Below, one piece after another: positions 18,289 through 26,136 of a stretch of 64,000 nucleotides of DNA. Source of the DNA: Yersinia rochesterensis (GTDB lineage: Bacteria; Pseudomonadota; Gammaproteobacteria; Enterobacterales; Enterobacteriaceae); the NCBI RefSeq assembly GCF_003600645.1, contig NZ_CP032482.1, positions 2,294,001-2,358,000 on the forward strand, given 5' to 3'. Both the position numbers and the translations under genes were made by a program. Each line of letters starts with the position of its first letter. Within the stretch, counting starts at the first letter, position 1. The notes below the pieces were generated by a model. The model was not told the origin of the DNA. It was given only the letters and a program-made list of their open reading frames with translations, and searched no databases.

Positions 18289-18446
18289 AGTTACCTGCGC
18301 CATGATGTTATCCGAACCCTGTTTCCTTATCACTACACCGGTATATTATTACCCAGGTCAACTTCAGGCTGTTACAGGGACGGTAGCCGTTTTCTCATCA
18401 GTGCCTGCAAACTCAGAGAGACATGTTTTCTTTAACGAGTATTGAG

Positions 18447-19481
18447 TTAATTCGCAGTAAAAGCCTTGCTCATATTAAAATCAACGCCATCGGTCAGTAT
18501 TCGCCAGATGATTCTGGTCAGTTTATTCGCCAAAGCTACGGTGGTTTTCAGAAACCCTCGCCTTGCCTCGAGCCTCTTCAGCCAAAGACCTAGGTTGTCA
18601 TCACGTTTTTTCACGCAGCGCATCACTGAGCGCGCGCCATGGATGACTAATGTTCTCAGGCTGCGATTGCCGTTTTTGGTCACAGAAGACAACCTTTGTT
18701 TTCCTCCTGAACTGTGCTGCCGGGGAACCAGGCCGCACCATGCGGATAATTCTCTGCCGTTGGAGAATTGTACTGCATCAACTTCACTGATAAATGCTGC
18801 AGCGATAAGCGGGCCAACACCAGGGACTGTTAATAAATGGCGATATGCTGTTTGTTGTGAAGACAATGCAGCCATTTCTTTATCCAGATAGGTAACGCGT
18901 TCATTGAGCGCCTGCATATCTTCCCGCAATAAAGAAAGCAATCGGCGAAGTGTGAAAGTTAAATTGTTAGATGCATCTTCAATAAGTTCAGGTAGCTGCT
19001 GCTGGAGACGCTGGATCCCAACGGGAAGAATGAGGCCGTTTTCAGCGAGCAAAGAACGAAGCTGGTTAGCCAGCGCGGTTCTCTGCTCAACCATCAGTTG
19101 ACGGGTATTCCGCAGTGCTTTGATATCCTGCTGTTCCGTGGTTTTAACCGGAACAAAGTGGATACCAGGGCGGCATGCTGTTTCACAAATTGCCAGAGCA
19201 TCGTTTGCATCGTTCTTCTGGCTTCTGACAAATGCTTTCACGTGCTGTGCGGGTATAAGCCTTACGCTATACCCCATAGAACTGAGGGTTCGCCCCCAGA
19301 AATGAGAGGTTGAACAAGCCTCCATCGCGATTAAAGTACCCGGCTCAAACTGGCGAAGCGTATCCAGCAATTTCTGACGTGATATTTTTCTGTTCCAGGC
19401 AACGGAACCATCAACCATCCAAACACATACCTGAAAAACAGATTTGGCAATATCGATACCAACAACTCTGATTGTGTTCAT
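18447..19481 (-). CDS. IS110/IS1111-type DEDD recombinase (transposase)
   Basis: A 344-residue transposase. The N-terminal RuvC-like DEDD domain starts GIDIAKSVFQVCV (first Asp at residue 10). It contains AMEACSTSHFWGR near residue 55 and the KNDANDALAI motif near 95. A coiled region spans about 130-210. The C-terminal Tnp2 domain has PGVGPLIAAAFISEV, CGLVPRQHSSGGKQ with its conserved Ser, and the ARRGFLKT segment. IS110-family enzymes act through a Holliday-junction-like intermediate and are guided by an element-encoded RNA. The gene appears intact, so the element may be mobile. Confidence 0.93.
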   Translation of the reverse strand: MNTIRVVGIDIAKSVFQVCVWMVDGSVAWNRKISRQKLLDTLRQFEPGTLIAMEACSTSHFWGRTLSSMGYSVRLIPAQHVKAFVRSQKNDANDALAICETACRPGIHFVPVKTTEQQDIKALRNTRQLMVEQRTALANQLRSLLAENGLILPVGIQRLQQQLPELIEDASNNLTFTLRRLLSLLREDMQALNERVTYLDKEMAALSSQQTAYRHLLTVPGVGPLIAAAFISEVDAVQFSNGRELSAWCGLVPRQHSSGGKQRLSSVTKNGNRSLRTLVIHGARSVMRCVKKRDDNLGLWLKRLEARRGFLKTTVALANKLTRIIWRILTDGVDFNMSKAFTAN

Positions 19482-19540
19482 GTGGTGTTACTCCCAGATT
19501 AATTCAGTCAGTAAAAGTATGGCACTGACTACCTTAGGAA

Positions 19541-19551
19541 GGGGCGTCCAT
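19541..19551. repeat. IS subterminal inverted repeat, right
   Basis: GGGGCGTCCAT, the inverted copy of 18215-18225, nine bases inside the right junction. Confidence 0.85.
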
Positions 19552-19560
19552 CACATCACC

Positions 19561-19713
19561 ACATTACTCAATGAGCAGCGCTTCCGGCGGCTCAACACAC
19601 AAGAGCCAGATGTGGCGGCGCGGTTGTATGCTGAGGCTGAAAAAGACCTGAAAAAACGCTATGACTTCCTTAGCTTGTTAGCCGGAAAACCGGATAAAAC
19701 GCCGACCGAATAA
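19561..19713 (+). pseudogene. nifJ: Detached 3' end of nifJ
   Basis: Fifty codons plus stop of the NifJ C-terminus (from TLLNEQRFRRLN), separated from the body of the gene by the IS. The frame and the junction sequence fit exactly: SDLT before the element and TLLNEQ after it. An ATG at 19519 inside the IS opens this frame and could yield a 64-residue peptide, but no ribosome site or function is evident. Confidence 0.85.
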
Positions 19714-19740
19714 TGGTCTAAATTAATGCGCCAGCCCCAC

Positions 19741-19773
19741 AAGCCAGTCAGTTATCTACTGACTGGCTTTTTA
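19741..19773 (+). terminator. nifJ terminator
   Basis: A 12-bp perfect stem AAGCCAGTCAGT / ACTGACTGGCTT with a five-base loop, followed by TTTA and further T. Confidence 0.85.
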
Positions 19774-19870
19774 TTTGGTGATGATTTCTATTACTCCTAC
19801 ATCTAAATTTGGAATGTCCACAGAATAACTCACTGGGTTACTTTCGGCTCTCACTGACAAGGAGGATATT

Positions 19871-20728
19871 ATGAACATGAAAAATTGGATGTCCCGGCTG
19901 AGTGATTCACAGTTATTAAGCCAAATTTCCATTCCTGGAACACATGATTCCGCATCATTTCGCTCCAATGTATTAGGTGCTGGATTTACGCAAACACAAA
20001 CATGGAATATAAGAGAGCAACTTGAACATGGCATTCGATTTTTAGATGCCAGATGTCGCCTTATTAATAATGTATTCACTATGCACCACGGAGCTGTTTT
20101 TTTAAAACAACAATTTGGTGATTTTCTCACTACCTGCATTGACTTTATTAAACGCAACCCGACAGAGTTCATTATTTTATCGGTTAAACAAGAACATACC
20201 ACTGAAAAAAGCACTAAAGGATTTAATGAAATTATGCAGGAGAGATATATCAATCCGCATAATAAATTATTTTATCTGCAAAATAAAATACCTAGCATTG
20301 GGGATGTAAGAGGAAAGATAGTATTATTACGGCGTTACTCTGGTGATAAAGTGGGCATTAATGCCTCTCGCTGGAAAGATGACGCCACATTTGAAATTAA
20401 AAACAAAGGCTTTAATATTTATGTCCAAGACAATTATGATGGTTATACCGCATTAAGCCTTCATTTTAAAAGAAAATTTATTGATATTCTGCTCAAAGAT
20501 GCACAGAAAAAACGTGCCCAAGATATATATATTAACTTCACCAGTATATCCGGTTTGTTAACACCCTATTCCGGGGCGCAAGGTCATCATTTAATAGATG
20601 GAATGAACATTTGGTTCTGCAAACAATATCGAGAAAAACAAATAATGGGGATTATCGTTGCCGATTTTGTTGATGTTCAGGATGGGGCAATTATTAAAAC
20701 AGTGGTGAATTCAAATGTTTTCGTATAA
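19871..20728 (+). CDS. Phosphatidylinositol-specific phospholipase C-like protein
   Basis: A 285-residue single-domain bacterial PI-PLC (PLC-X). Relative to the Bacillus cereus enzyme the active-site set is in place: His25-Asp26 (IPGTHDS), Asp59 and Arg61 (LDARCR), second His73 (MHHG), and a late Asp in VADFVDV. Such enzymes cleave phosphatidylinositol, a mainly eukaryotic lipid, to diacylglycerol and cyclic inositol phosphate. No signal peptide or membrane segment is seen, unlike the secreted Gram-positive enzymes. An excellent AAGGAGG site precedes the ATG. The gene is clearly AT-richer than its neighbours and stands alone between nifJ and an ERIC element, which suggests horizontal gain. 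Confidence 0.85.
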   Translation: MNMKNWMSRLSDSQLLSQISIPGTHDSASFRSNVLGAGFTQTQTWNIREQLEHGIRFLDARCRLINNVFTMHHGAVFLKQQFGDFLTTCIDFIKRNPTEFIILSVKQEHTTEKSTKGFNEIMQERYINPHNKLFYLQNKIPSIGDVRGKIVLLRRYSGDKVGINASRWKDDATFEIKNKGFNIYVQDNYDGYTALSLHFKRKFIDILLKDAQKKRAQDIYINFTSISGLLTPYSGAQGHHLIDGMNIWFCKQYREKQIMGIIVADFVDVQDGAIIKTVVNSNVFV

Positions 20729-20771
20729 ATAATCACTCAGGTCACCATGAAAAATGACTCATTAATAAATT

Positions 20772-20976
20772 AAATACACCTTAAATAATTCGAGTTGTTG
20801 GAAGGCGGCAAGAGAGAAACAAATCGATCGGGAACCGATTTGAACAGCATTTATGCTAGCCCGCAGGGTGAGCCTCAGGGATGAGGCTCATTAATCCCGA
20901 TGAGCTTACATGAGTAAGTGATTCGGGTTATTGAGCACAGCCAACGCGCATACAGCTTGAAGTATGACGGGTATAT
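20772..20976. repeat. Long-form ERIC element upstream of ttcA
   Basis: Standard ERIC ends and arms (AATAATTCGAG, GAAGGCGGCAAG, GAGCTTACATGAGTAAGTGA, GCACAGCCAACGC, GACGGGTATAT) are interrupted by about 75 extra bases. The insert carries two small hairpins (AAATCG / CGATTT and GAGCCTC / GAGGCTC). Part of the same insert occurs at 12615-12665. Confidence 0.82.
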
Positions 20977-21037
20977 ACACTTATTGGATGATAAACTTGT
21001 GTCATAGCAACATGCCCTGTCATGCCTCTAACTGGAT

Positions 21038-21994
21038 ATGAGTCACGAACAAATGCAAGAGAAACAAGTGGTTAATAAAAAAGAACACTACGATTTGAAC
21101 AAGTTAAACAAGCGTCTGCGCCGCAATGTGGGTCAGGCAATTGCTGATTTCAACATGATTGAAGAAGGTGACCGCGTGATGGTTTGCCTGTCAGGAGGCA
21201 AAGACAGTTACACCATGTTGGATATTTTGCAAAGCCTGCAAAAAAGCGCGCCGATTAACTTCACCCTCATCGCCGTTAATTTGGATCAGAAACAGCCGGG
21301 CTTCCCTGAAGATATCCTTCCGGCCTATCTGGACAAACAAGGTGTTGAATACAAGATTGTCGAAGAAAACACTTACGGGATTGTGAAAGACATTATTCCG
21401 GAAGGGAAAACCACCTGTTCACTCTGCTCGCGCCTGCGCCGTGGGATTTTATACCGCACTGCAACTGAGCTAGGGGCAACCAAAATCGCGCTTGGTCATC
21501 ATCGCGATGATATTCTGCAAACGCTATTCCTGAATATGTTTTATGGCGGGAAGCTGAAAGGCATGCCACCAAAATTGATGAGCGACGATGGCAAACATGT
21601 GGTTATCCGCCCATTGGCCTACTGCCGTGAAAAAGATATTGAGCGTTTCGCTGTTGCCAGAGAATATCCAATAATTCCTTGTAACTTATGTGGCTCGCAA
21701 CCCAACCTGCAACGCCAGGTTATCAAAGATATGCTACGTGACTGGGATAAACAGTATCCAGGGCGGATTGAAACTATGTTCAGCGCGATGCAAAATGTCG
21801 TGCCGTCACATTTAAATGATCACCAGCTATTTGATTTTAAAAATATTACACACAACAGTGAAATCGTTGACGGCGGAGATTTAGCTTTTGACCGCGAAGA
21901 GTTGCCACTGCAACCTGTTGGCTGGCAACCAGAAGATGATGAAGATAGTGAAAAACAGCCACTGGTTCGTCTCGACGTGCTAGAAATAAAATAA
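21038..21994 (+). CDS. ttcA: tRNA 2-thiocytidine(32) synthetase TtcA
   Basis: TtcA (318 residues) adds sulfur to cytidine 32 of certain tRNAs using ATP and a 4Fe-4S cluster. The PP-loop SGGKDS is at residues 52-57, and the CSLC and CNLC cysteine pairs are at 127/130 and 215/218. Both are required in the family. Length matches E. coli (311). The E. coli Rac prophage integrates at ttcA; here the gene is intact with no prophage next to it. Confidence 0.96.
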   Translation: MSHEQMQEKQVVNKKEHYDLNKLNKRLRRNVGQAIADFNMIEEGDRVMVCLSGGKDSYTMLDILQSLQKSAPINFTLIAVNLDQKQPGFPEDILPAYLDKQGVEYKIVEENTYGIVKDIIPEGKTTCSLCSRLRRGILYRTATELGATKIALGHHRDDILQTLFLNMFYGGKLKGMPPKLMSDDGKHVVIRPLAYCREKDIERFAVAREYPIIPCNLCGSQPNLQRQVIKDMLRDWDKQYPGRIETMFSAMQNVVPSHLNDHQLFDFKNITHNSEIVDGGDLAFDREELPLQPVGWQPEDDEDSEKQPLVRLDVLEIK

Positions 21995-22008
21995 ACCACT
22001 GACTGATA

Positions 22009-22039
22009 TTGCCTCTCGACAATAAGAGTTGAGAGGCAA
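22009..22039 (+). other. Hairpin downstream of ttcA
   Basis: A 9-bp inverted repeat TTGCCTCTC / GAGAGGCAA lies 15 bases after the ttcA stop. No T-run follows, so it may be an mRNA-stabilising hairpin or a weak terminator. Confidence 0.4.
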
Positions 22040-22082
22040 CGCTCTCGCCCTATCCTACCTCATTGTTTTCACTAAAAAATGC

Positions 22083-22206
22083 AAAAAAAATGCCGATATT
22101 GAGATAACATCGGCATCGTAACAATTATGTGCTATGCAGTAATTCAAAATAAAAGTATTACAAATATGGAGCGCAACGCCCATCGCTTGACGTTGCATTC
22201 ACCTGC
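22083..22206 (-). ncRNA. fnrS: FNR-dependent small RNA FnrS
   Basis: Read leftward, the segment starts GCAGGTGAATGCAACGTCAA and continues with GCGATGGGCGTTGCGCTCCA, then TTTTGAATTACTGCATAGCAC. These stretches are near-identical to E. coli FnrS. It ends with a strong hairpin (ATGCCGAT / ATCGGCAT) and eight T. Length is about 124 nt (122 in E. coli). FnrS is an Hfq-dependent sRNA made under anaerobiosis that represses mRNAs of aerobic metabolism, such as sodA and sodB. The place just downstream of zntB is also conserved. Not in any coding frame. Confidence 0.93.
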
Positions 22207-22240
22207 AAAATGATAATGCCTCAGCCATCACTGCCAAATG

Positions 22241-22254
22241 TTGATATTGCTCAA
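22241..22254 (-). promoter_or_regulatory. FNR box of the fnrS promoter
   Basis: TTGATATTGCTCAA matches TTGATNNNNATCAA with one mismatch. Its centre is 41.5 bases upstream of the inferred FnrS 5' end (22206), the classic class II activator position. A CATTAT -10 element lies at 22213-22218. Confidence 0.82.
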
Positions 22255-22312
22255 TTTTACAGTGATTAGCGCCCTATCTGACACACTCTTTTACTCAACC
22301 GTCAGTGACTCA

Positions 22313-23296
22313 TTAGAGCCATTTACTGCGTTTTAACCACCACGCAACACCTACAACCAACAGCACCAACATCATACAAAATGTCGCAAAACCAAAAGAA
22401 TAGGTATTCCCAGGAATGCCACCGAGGTTAACACCAAATAAGCCGGTCAAAAAAGTGGTCGGTAAAAACACCATAGCCAACATTGACATAGTATAGGTGC
22501 GCCGGTTCATCGCATCGGCCATTAATGAGCTAATTTCATCGGATAACACCGCAGTACGCGCAATGCTAGAGTCTAAATCCTCTAAGCCTCGCCCCAAACG
22601 TTCTGAGATTTCCTGCATACGGCGTCGATCGTCATCATTCATCCACGGCAAGCGCTCACTGGCCAACCGGGAGAAAACATCGCGCTGTGGTGCCATATAC
22701 CGGCGCAATACAATCAACTGCTTACGAAGCAAAGCCATTTGCCCACGTTGTGGAATTTTTTGTTCCAGTAAATCATCTTCAAGATCGATGATTTTATCGT
22801 GTAAATCTTCAATAAATTCATTGGCATGGTCGGTCACGCCATCAGCAATCTCCACCAGCCAGTTGCCGCTGTTAGTCGGGCCGGTGCCACTTTGTAAATC
22901 ATTCAACACATCATCAATAGAGTAAACTTTGCGATGTCGGGTCGAGACAATCAACTTATCCGTGATATAAACCCGGATGGTGACTAATTGGTCTGGGCGA
23001 GCATCATTATTAAAATTGATGCCCCGCAACGTTATCATCGTGCCATCACCCATGCGAGTCACTTTCGGGCGGACGCTTTCACCAGCAAGACCATCCCGAA
23101 CAACCTCTGGGAGTAACGGAGTATTTTGCAGCCAGGCAGCACTTTCTGGGTGTGTGTAATCCAGATGCAGCCAGCAAGGCTGCTCTGCGGTGGCGATGGC
23201 ATCGGTATCAATGGAAGTCACGCCCCCTTTACCATCAAGTTGATAGGCATAAACGGCATCAGAAACCTGAAGTGCTTTTCCTTCGACTAGATCCAC
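22313..23296 (-). CDS. zntB: Zinc transporter ZntB
   Basis: ZntB (327 residues) is a CorA-like metal channel. A large N-terminal cytoplasmic funnel, rich in acidic and basic helices, leads to two C-terminal membrane helices. The GVN signature (LFGVNLGG) closes the first of these. The C-terminus ends in RSKWL as in E. coli. It mediates zinc transport across the inner membrane. Start is GTG with GAGGA seven bases upstream, giving the same length as the E. coli protein. Confidence 0.95.
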   Translation of the reverse strand: MDLVEGKALQVSDAVYAYQLDGKGGVTSIDTDAIATAEQPCWLHLDYTHPESAAWLQNTPLLPEVVRDGLAGESVRPKVTRMGDGTMITLRGINFNNDARPDQLVTIRVYITDKLIVSTRHRKVYSIDDVLNDLQSGTGPTNSGNWLVEIADGVTDHANEFIEDLHDKIIDLEDDLLEQKIPQRGQMALLRKQLIVLRRYMAPQRDVFSRLASERLPWMNDDDRRRMQEISERLGRGLEDLDSSIARTAVLSDEISSLMADAMNRRTYTMSMLAMVFLPTTFLTGLFGVNLGGIPGNTYSFGFATFCMMLVLLVVGVAWWLKRSKWL

Positions 23297-23594
23297 GACA
23301 ATTTCCTCTATTTCAGCATTTATCCTGCAATAGGCTCAGTGTAACGTCCGCAACTCAATCTTTAAAGGTAATGCATCAGGATAACTTACTGTTCCATAAA
23401 ATAATCAAGGCCGTTATCTATTAATCATTTAGCAGCAATAGCAGATACATTCAGTATAAGTTTTAGGACGACAGAACTTATATCTTTAACAGTGGAATTA
23501 AGGATACATAATGATAAAGGCACAAGGGTCATGCACAGCTTTGATGTACAATTCTTGCAAATTATCAACACGATATATTCAAGGGATATTGATT

Positions 23595-23777
23595 ATGGAA
23601 ACCAACTTCATTACGTTAATGAAAGCACTCATTGGTGGCGCAGGAGCGGGATTTGCATTTACCGGTGGCCTGTCTTTTTTAGTGCCCGCATTGACAGTGA
23701 CCACTTCCCTTGCATTTACATTTTCAGCTATTGGGAGCGTATTAATTGCAGGTTTTTATCTAAGCAAAGTTTGGTGA
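23595..23777 (+). CDS. Small hydrophobic membrane protein, unknown
   Basis: A 60-residue protein that is almost entirely hydrophobic after the first ten residues. It forms two membrane helices rich in Gly, Ala, Phe and Leu (about 11-32 and 36-58). I do not recognise the family. An AAGGG lies about ten bases before the ATG. The next small membrane-protein ORF starts six bases after its stop, so the pair may be an operon. The layout (tiny two-helix protein plus multi-helix partner) can occur in holin-like or toxin-like modules, but nothing specific supports that here. Confidence 0.5.
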   Translation: METNFITLMKALIGGAGAGFAFTGGLSFLVPALTVTTSLAFTFSAIGSVLIAGFYLSKVW

Positions 23778-23783
23778 ACGACA

Positions 23784-24125
23784 TTGGAGTCACTATCTTC
23801 CCACTGGTACTCACCGCAAACCACTGATGAGTTGGCAAAATTCTATTGTATTATTTGTGTTTCTTACATGTTAGTTCATATTGCATGGGATTGTATTTCC
23901 AAAAAAACACCGCCATTTGCCTTGGAAAATCTACAATATAAACTTAACGAATTATATTCATCGTCAACATTTGCCACAAGCATATTCTTATTTGTAATAA
24001 TTTTAGATATAAACAACCCACTAAGAACATCTGATGCATTTATATTTCCACTGATAGTCGCATCACTAACCGGATTTATGATCTCGATATCGGCCATTGT
24101 TCCTAAGCGGCGCAGCCGTAAATAG
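23784..24125 (+). CDS. Small integral membrane protein, unknown
   Basis: A 113-residue protein from a TTG start. Predicted membrane helices lie at about 22-37, 62-75 and 86-104, with a basic C-terminal tail (PKRRSRK) that should face the cytosol. It is not recognised. If TTG is wrong, an internal ATG at about 23868 would give a shorter two-helix form. It follows the 60-residue gene at once and is closed by a strong hairpin terminator, which supports real transcription. Low GC compared with zntB and mppA suggests acquisition. Confidence 0.45.
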   Translation: MESLSSHWYSPQTTDELAKFYCIICVSYMLVHIAWDCISKKTPPFALENLQYKLNELYSSSTFATSIFLFVIILDINNPLRTSDAFIFPLIVASLTGFMISISAIVPKRRSRK

Positions 24126-24159
24126 CCTATTTGTTTTATATGATAATCATTATATAAAC

Positions 24160-24194
24160 ATAATCCGCCACTTATGCTGGCGGATTATGCTTTT
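24160..24194 (+). terminator. Terminator between the small membrane genes and mppA
   Basis: An 11-bp stem ATAATCCGCCA / TGGCGGATTAT with a seven-base loop is followed by GCTTTT. It may also serve the oncoming mppA transcript. Confidence 0.7.
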
Positions 24195-24236
24195 ATCAAC
24201 ATTAACTACCAAACGTTAACCATAAAAAAACACCCA

Positions 24237-25853
24237 TTAGTGCTTGATGATATAAATCATTTGGCTATAAGCCACATCTTCAGGATTAGTTATCGGGTAA
24301 CCTTTCACCCAGGGTTTAATTAAACGCCCATTTGTGAATTGATATATGGGTGCTATTGGGACTTGTTCAGCAATAATCTGCTCGGCTTTATTATAATCAT
24401 CACTTAGCGCTTTAGGATTAGTTTGCTTACCCGCTTCGCTCAGCAAACGATCATAATTTGCACTCTTAAATTTAGCGATATTCCCACTGTGAGTAGAGGT
24501 CAATAATGACAAGAAGGTGGACGGCTCATTATAATCCCCGACCCATGATGCGCGGACTACATCAAAATTACCGGTATTTCGGCTATCGATATAGGTCTTC
24601 CACTCTTGGTTAATCATTTGAACATCCACCCCCAATGTCTTCTTCCACATTGAAGCAATGGCAATGGCTAACTTCTGATTATTATCCGAAGTATTATATA
24701 GCAAAGATAATTTCAGTGGTTTATCCGGCCCGTAACCCGCCGCATGCAACAGTGCTTTAGCTTGTGCGTTGAGTTCTTCCTGGTCTTGCTGCTGCAATAA
24801 ATTGGCTACCGGATGATAACCAGCAGTGACATCGGGGGTAAAGTGATACGCAGGTTTCTCCCCCGTACCCAAGACTTTTTCAGCAATAATTTTGCGGTCT
24901 ATAGCATAAGATAATGCTTTGCGCACCCGAACATCATTGGTTGGCGCACGTTGGGTATTAAATGCGTAATAATAAGTGCCTAGCTGATCCGGCGTATAAA
25001 CTTGATCAGGAATATCTTTTAATAGTTTCTGATACAGATTTTTTGGGAAGGACTCGGTAATATCAATATCACCAGCTTGATAGCGCTTGGTGGCATTGGC
25101 TTCCTGATTGATAGGAATGAAAGTCACTTTCGTTAGAACAGTATGGGCATGATCCCAATAATAGTCGTTGGGCACCAAGACTAATTTCTCATTTACAACT
25201 CTATCTTGTAATTTAAATGCGCCATTCCCTACCAAATTACCCACTTTAGTCCAGTCATTGCCATATTTTTCAACCACGCTGGCGGGGACTGGGAATAAAC
25301 TGAAGTTTGCAGTCAAACTGGGGAAATAAGGCACCGGCTTACTGAGTTTAACTTTAAGGGTGTAATCATTAACTGCACTGACCCCAAGAGCTTCTGGCGG
25401 CATTTTCCCCGCAATAATCTGTTGCGCATTTTCCATTCCGGCCAGTTCGGCAAACCAGGCGAAAGGAGATAAACTTTTAGGGTCAACCAAACGGCGCCAA
25501 CTATAAACAAAATCCTGCGCGGTCACAGGCTGACCATTCGACCATTTAGCCTCTTTGCGCAACGTGAATATATAGGTTTGGTTATCTGCCGTTTTCCAGT
25601 TGGTCGCAACACCGGGAATTATCTGGCCATGCGCATCTTGATTAACCAATCCTTCAAACAAATCACGGGCAACCTGCGCCTCGATTAACCCCACAGCTTT
25701 CATCGGGTCGAGAGAGGCTGGCTCGTCTTTAATATGACGAACAAGTTCTTGTTTATCAGCCAGTATGGTGCCCGCAGGGACATCAGCAGCATTTGCCGCG
25801 CCCAGCGTTGCACCAACTAATGCGGCACACAATGCATAACGGAAATAGCGCAT
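24237..25853 (-). CDS. mppA: Murein-tripeptide/oligopeptide-binding protein MppA
   Basis: A 538-residue periplasmic solute-binding protein of the OppA/DppA family (SBP_bac_5). The signal peptide runs to about residue 22 (ANA). Conserved features include the LVRHIKDEPASLDPMKAVG opening, WSNGQPVTAQDFVYSWRRL, NGAFKL and VRKALSYAIDR. MppA of E. coli (537 residues) delivers the murein tripeptide L-Ala-D-Glu-meso-Dap to the Opp permease. Assignment to MppA rather than OppA rests on the adjoining mpaA and ycjG, which handle the same peptides, and on the absence of oppBCDF nearby. Confidence 0.85.
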   Translation of the reverse strand: MRYFRYALCAALVGATLGAANAADVPAGTILADKQELVRHIKDEPASLDPMKAVGLIEAQVARDLFEGLVNQDAHGQIIPGVATNWKTADNQTYIFTLRKEAKWSNGQPVTAQDFVYSWRRLVDPKSLSPFAWFAELAGMENAQQIIAGKMPPEALGVSAVNDYTLKVKLSKPVPYFPSLTANFSLFPVPASVVEKYGNDWTKVGNLVGNGAFKLQDRVVNEKLVLVPNDYYWDHAHTVLTKVTFIPINQEANATKRYQAGDIDITESFPKNLYQKLLKDIPDQVYTPDQLGTYYYAFNTQRAPTNDVRVRKALSYAIDRKIIAEKVLGTGEKPAYHFTPDVTAGYHPVANLLQQQDQEELNAQAKALLHAAGYGPDKPLKLSLLYNTSDNNQKLAIAIASMWKKTLGVDVQMINQEWKTYIDSRNTGNFDVVRASWVGDYNEPSTFLSLLTSTHSGNIAKFKSANYDRLLSEAGKQTNPKALSDDYNKAEQIIAEQVPIAPIYQFTNGRLIKPWVKGYPITNPEDVAYSQMIYIIKH

Positions 25854-26136
25854 GATTAATAACCTTTTCGTTGTCGATCCATTTCAGCGAAATTAGTAAC
25901 AATATCTCATCAACATAAACTAGCAGATTAGGGGCCACCATGACGATGATAAAATAAAAATACTGTCTCCAGTCGCGCTATAGAGTGCAATTCTGCCATC
26001 AGAAACCAAATGCAGTATGCATCACTAATTAGGCGCATTAGTTTACCCATCACAAAATAACTTATTGATTCAATATGATAATATTAAATGCTATGTTAAA
26101 TACAATACGCACCTATTCGGAATAACAGAGAATATT
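25854..26136. other. Divergent promoter region mppA/mpaA
   Basis: About 280 AT-rich bases between two diverging murein-recycling genes. I see no named operator. The mpaA ribosome site is weak (AGAG six bases before the ATG). Confidence 0.4.

Larger units (their letters stand above)
18211..19560 (-). mobile_element. IS110-family (IS1111 subgroup) insertion sequence
   Basis: A 1350-bp element inside nifJ. Joining 18210 to 19561 restores an open NifJ frame; the bases ACC occur at both junctions, so the edge is uncertain by 3 bp. Subterminal inverted repeats ATGGACGCCCC are at 18215-18225 and 19541-19551, set in 4 bp from one end and 9 bp from the other, as in IS1111-type elements. It encodes one DEDD recombinase leftward, with a 236-bp non-coding stretch at its 3' side. 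Size and protein resemble Yersinia IS1328-type elements; the exact name needs a database match. Confidence 0.88.

Noticed and set aside
22083..22116. Terminator of zntB
   Set aside because: The hairpin and T-run form the 3' end of FnrS, which has its own promoter between it and zntB.
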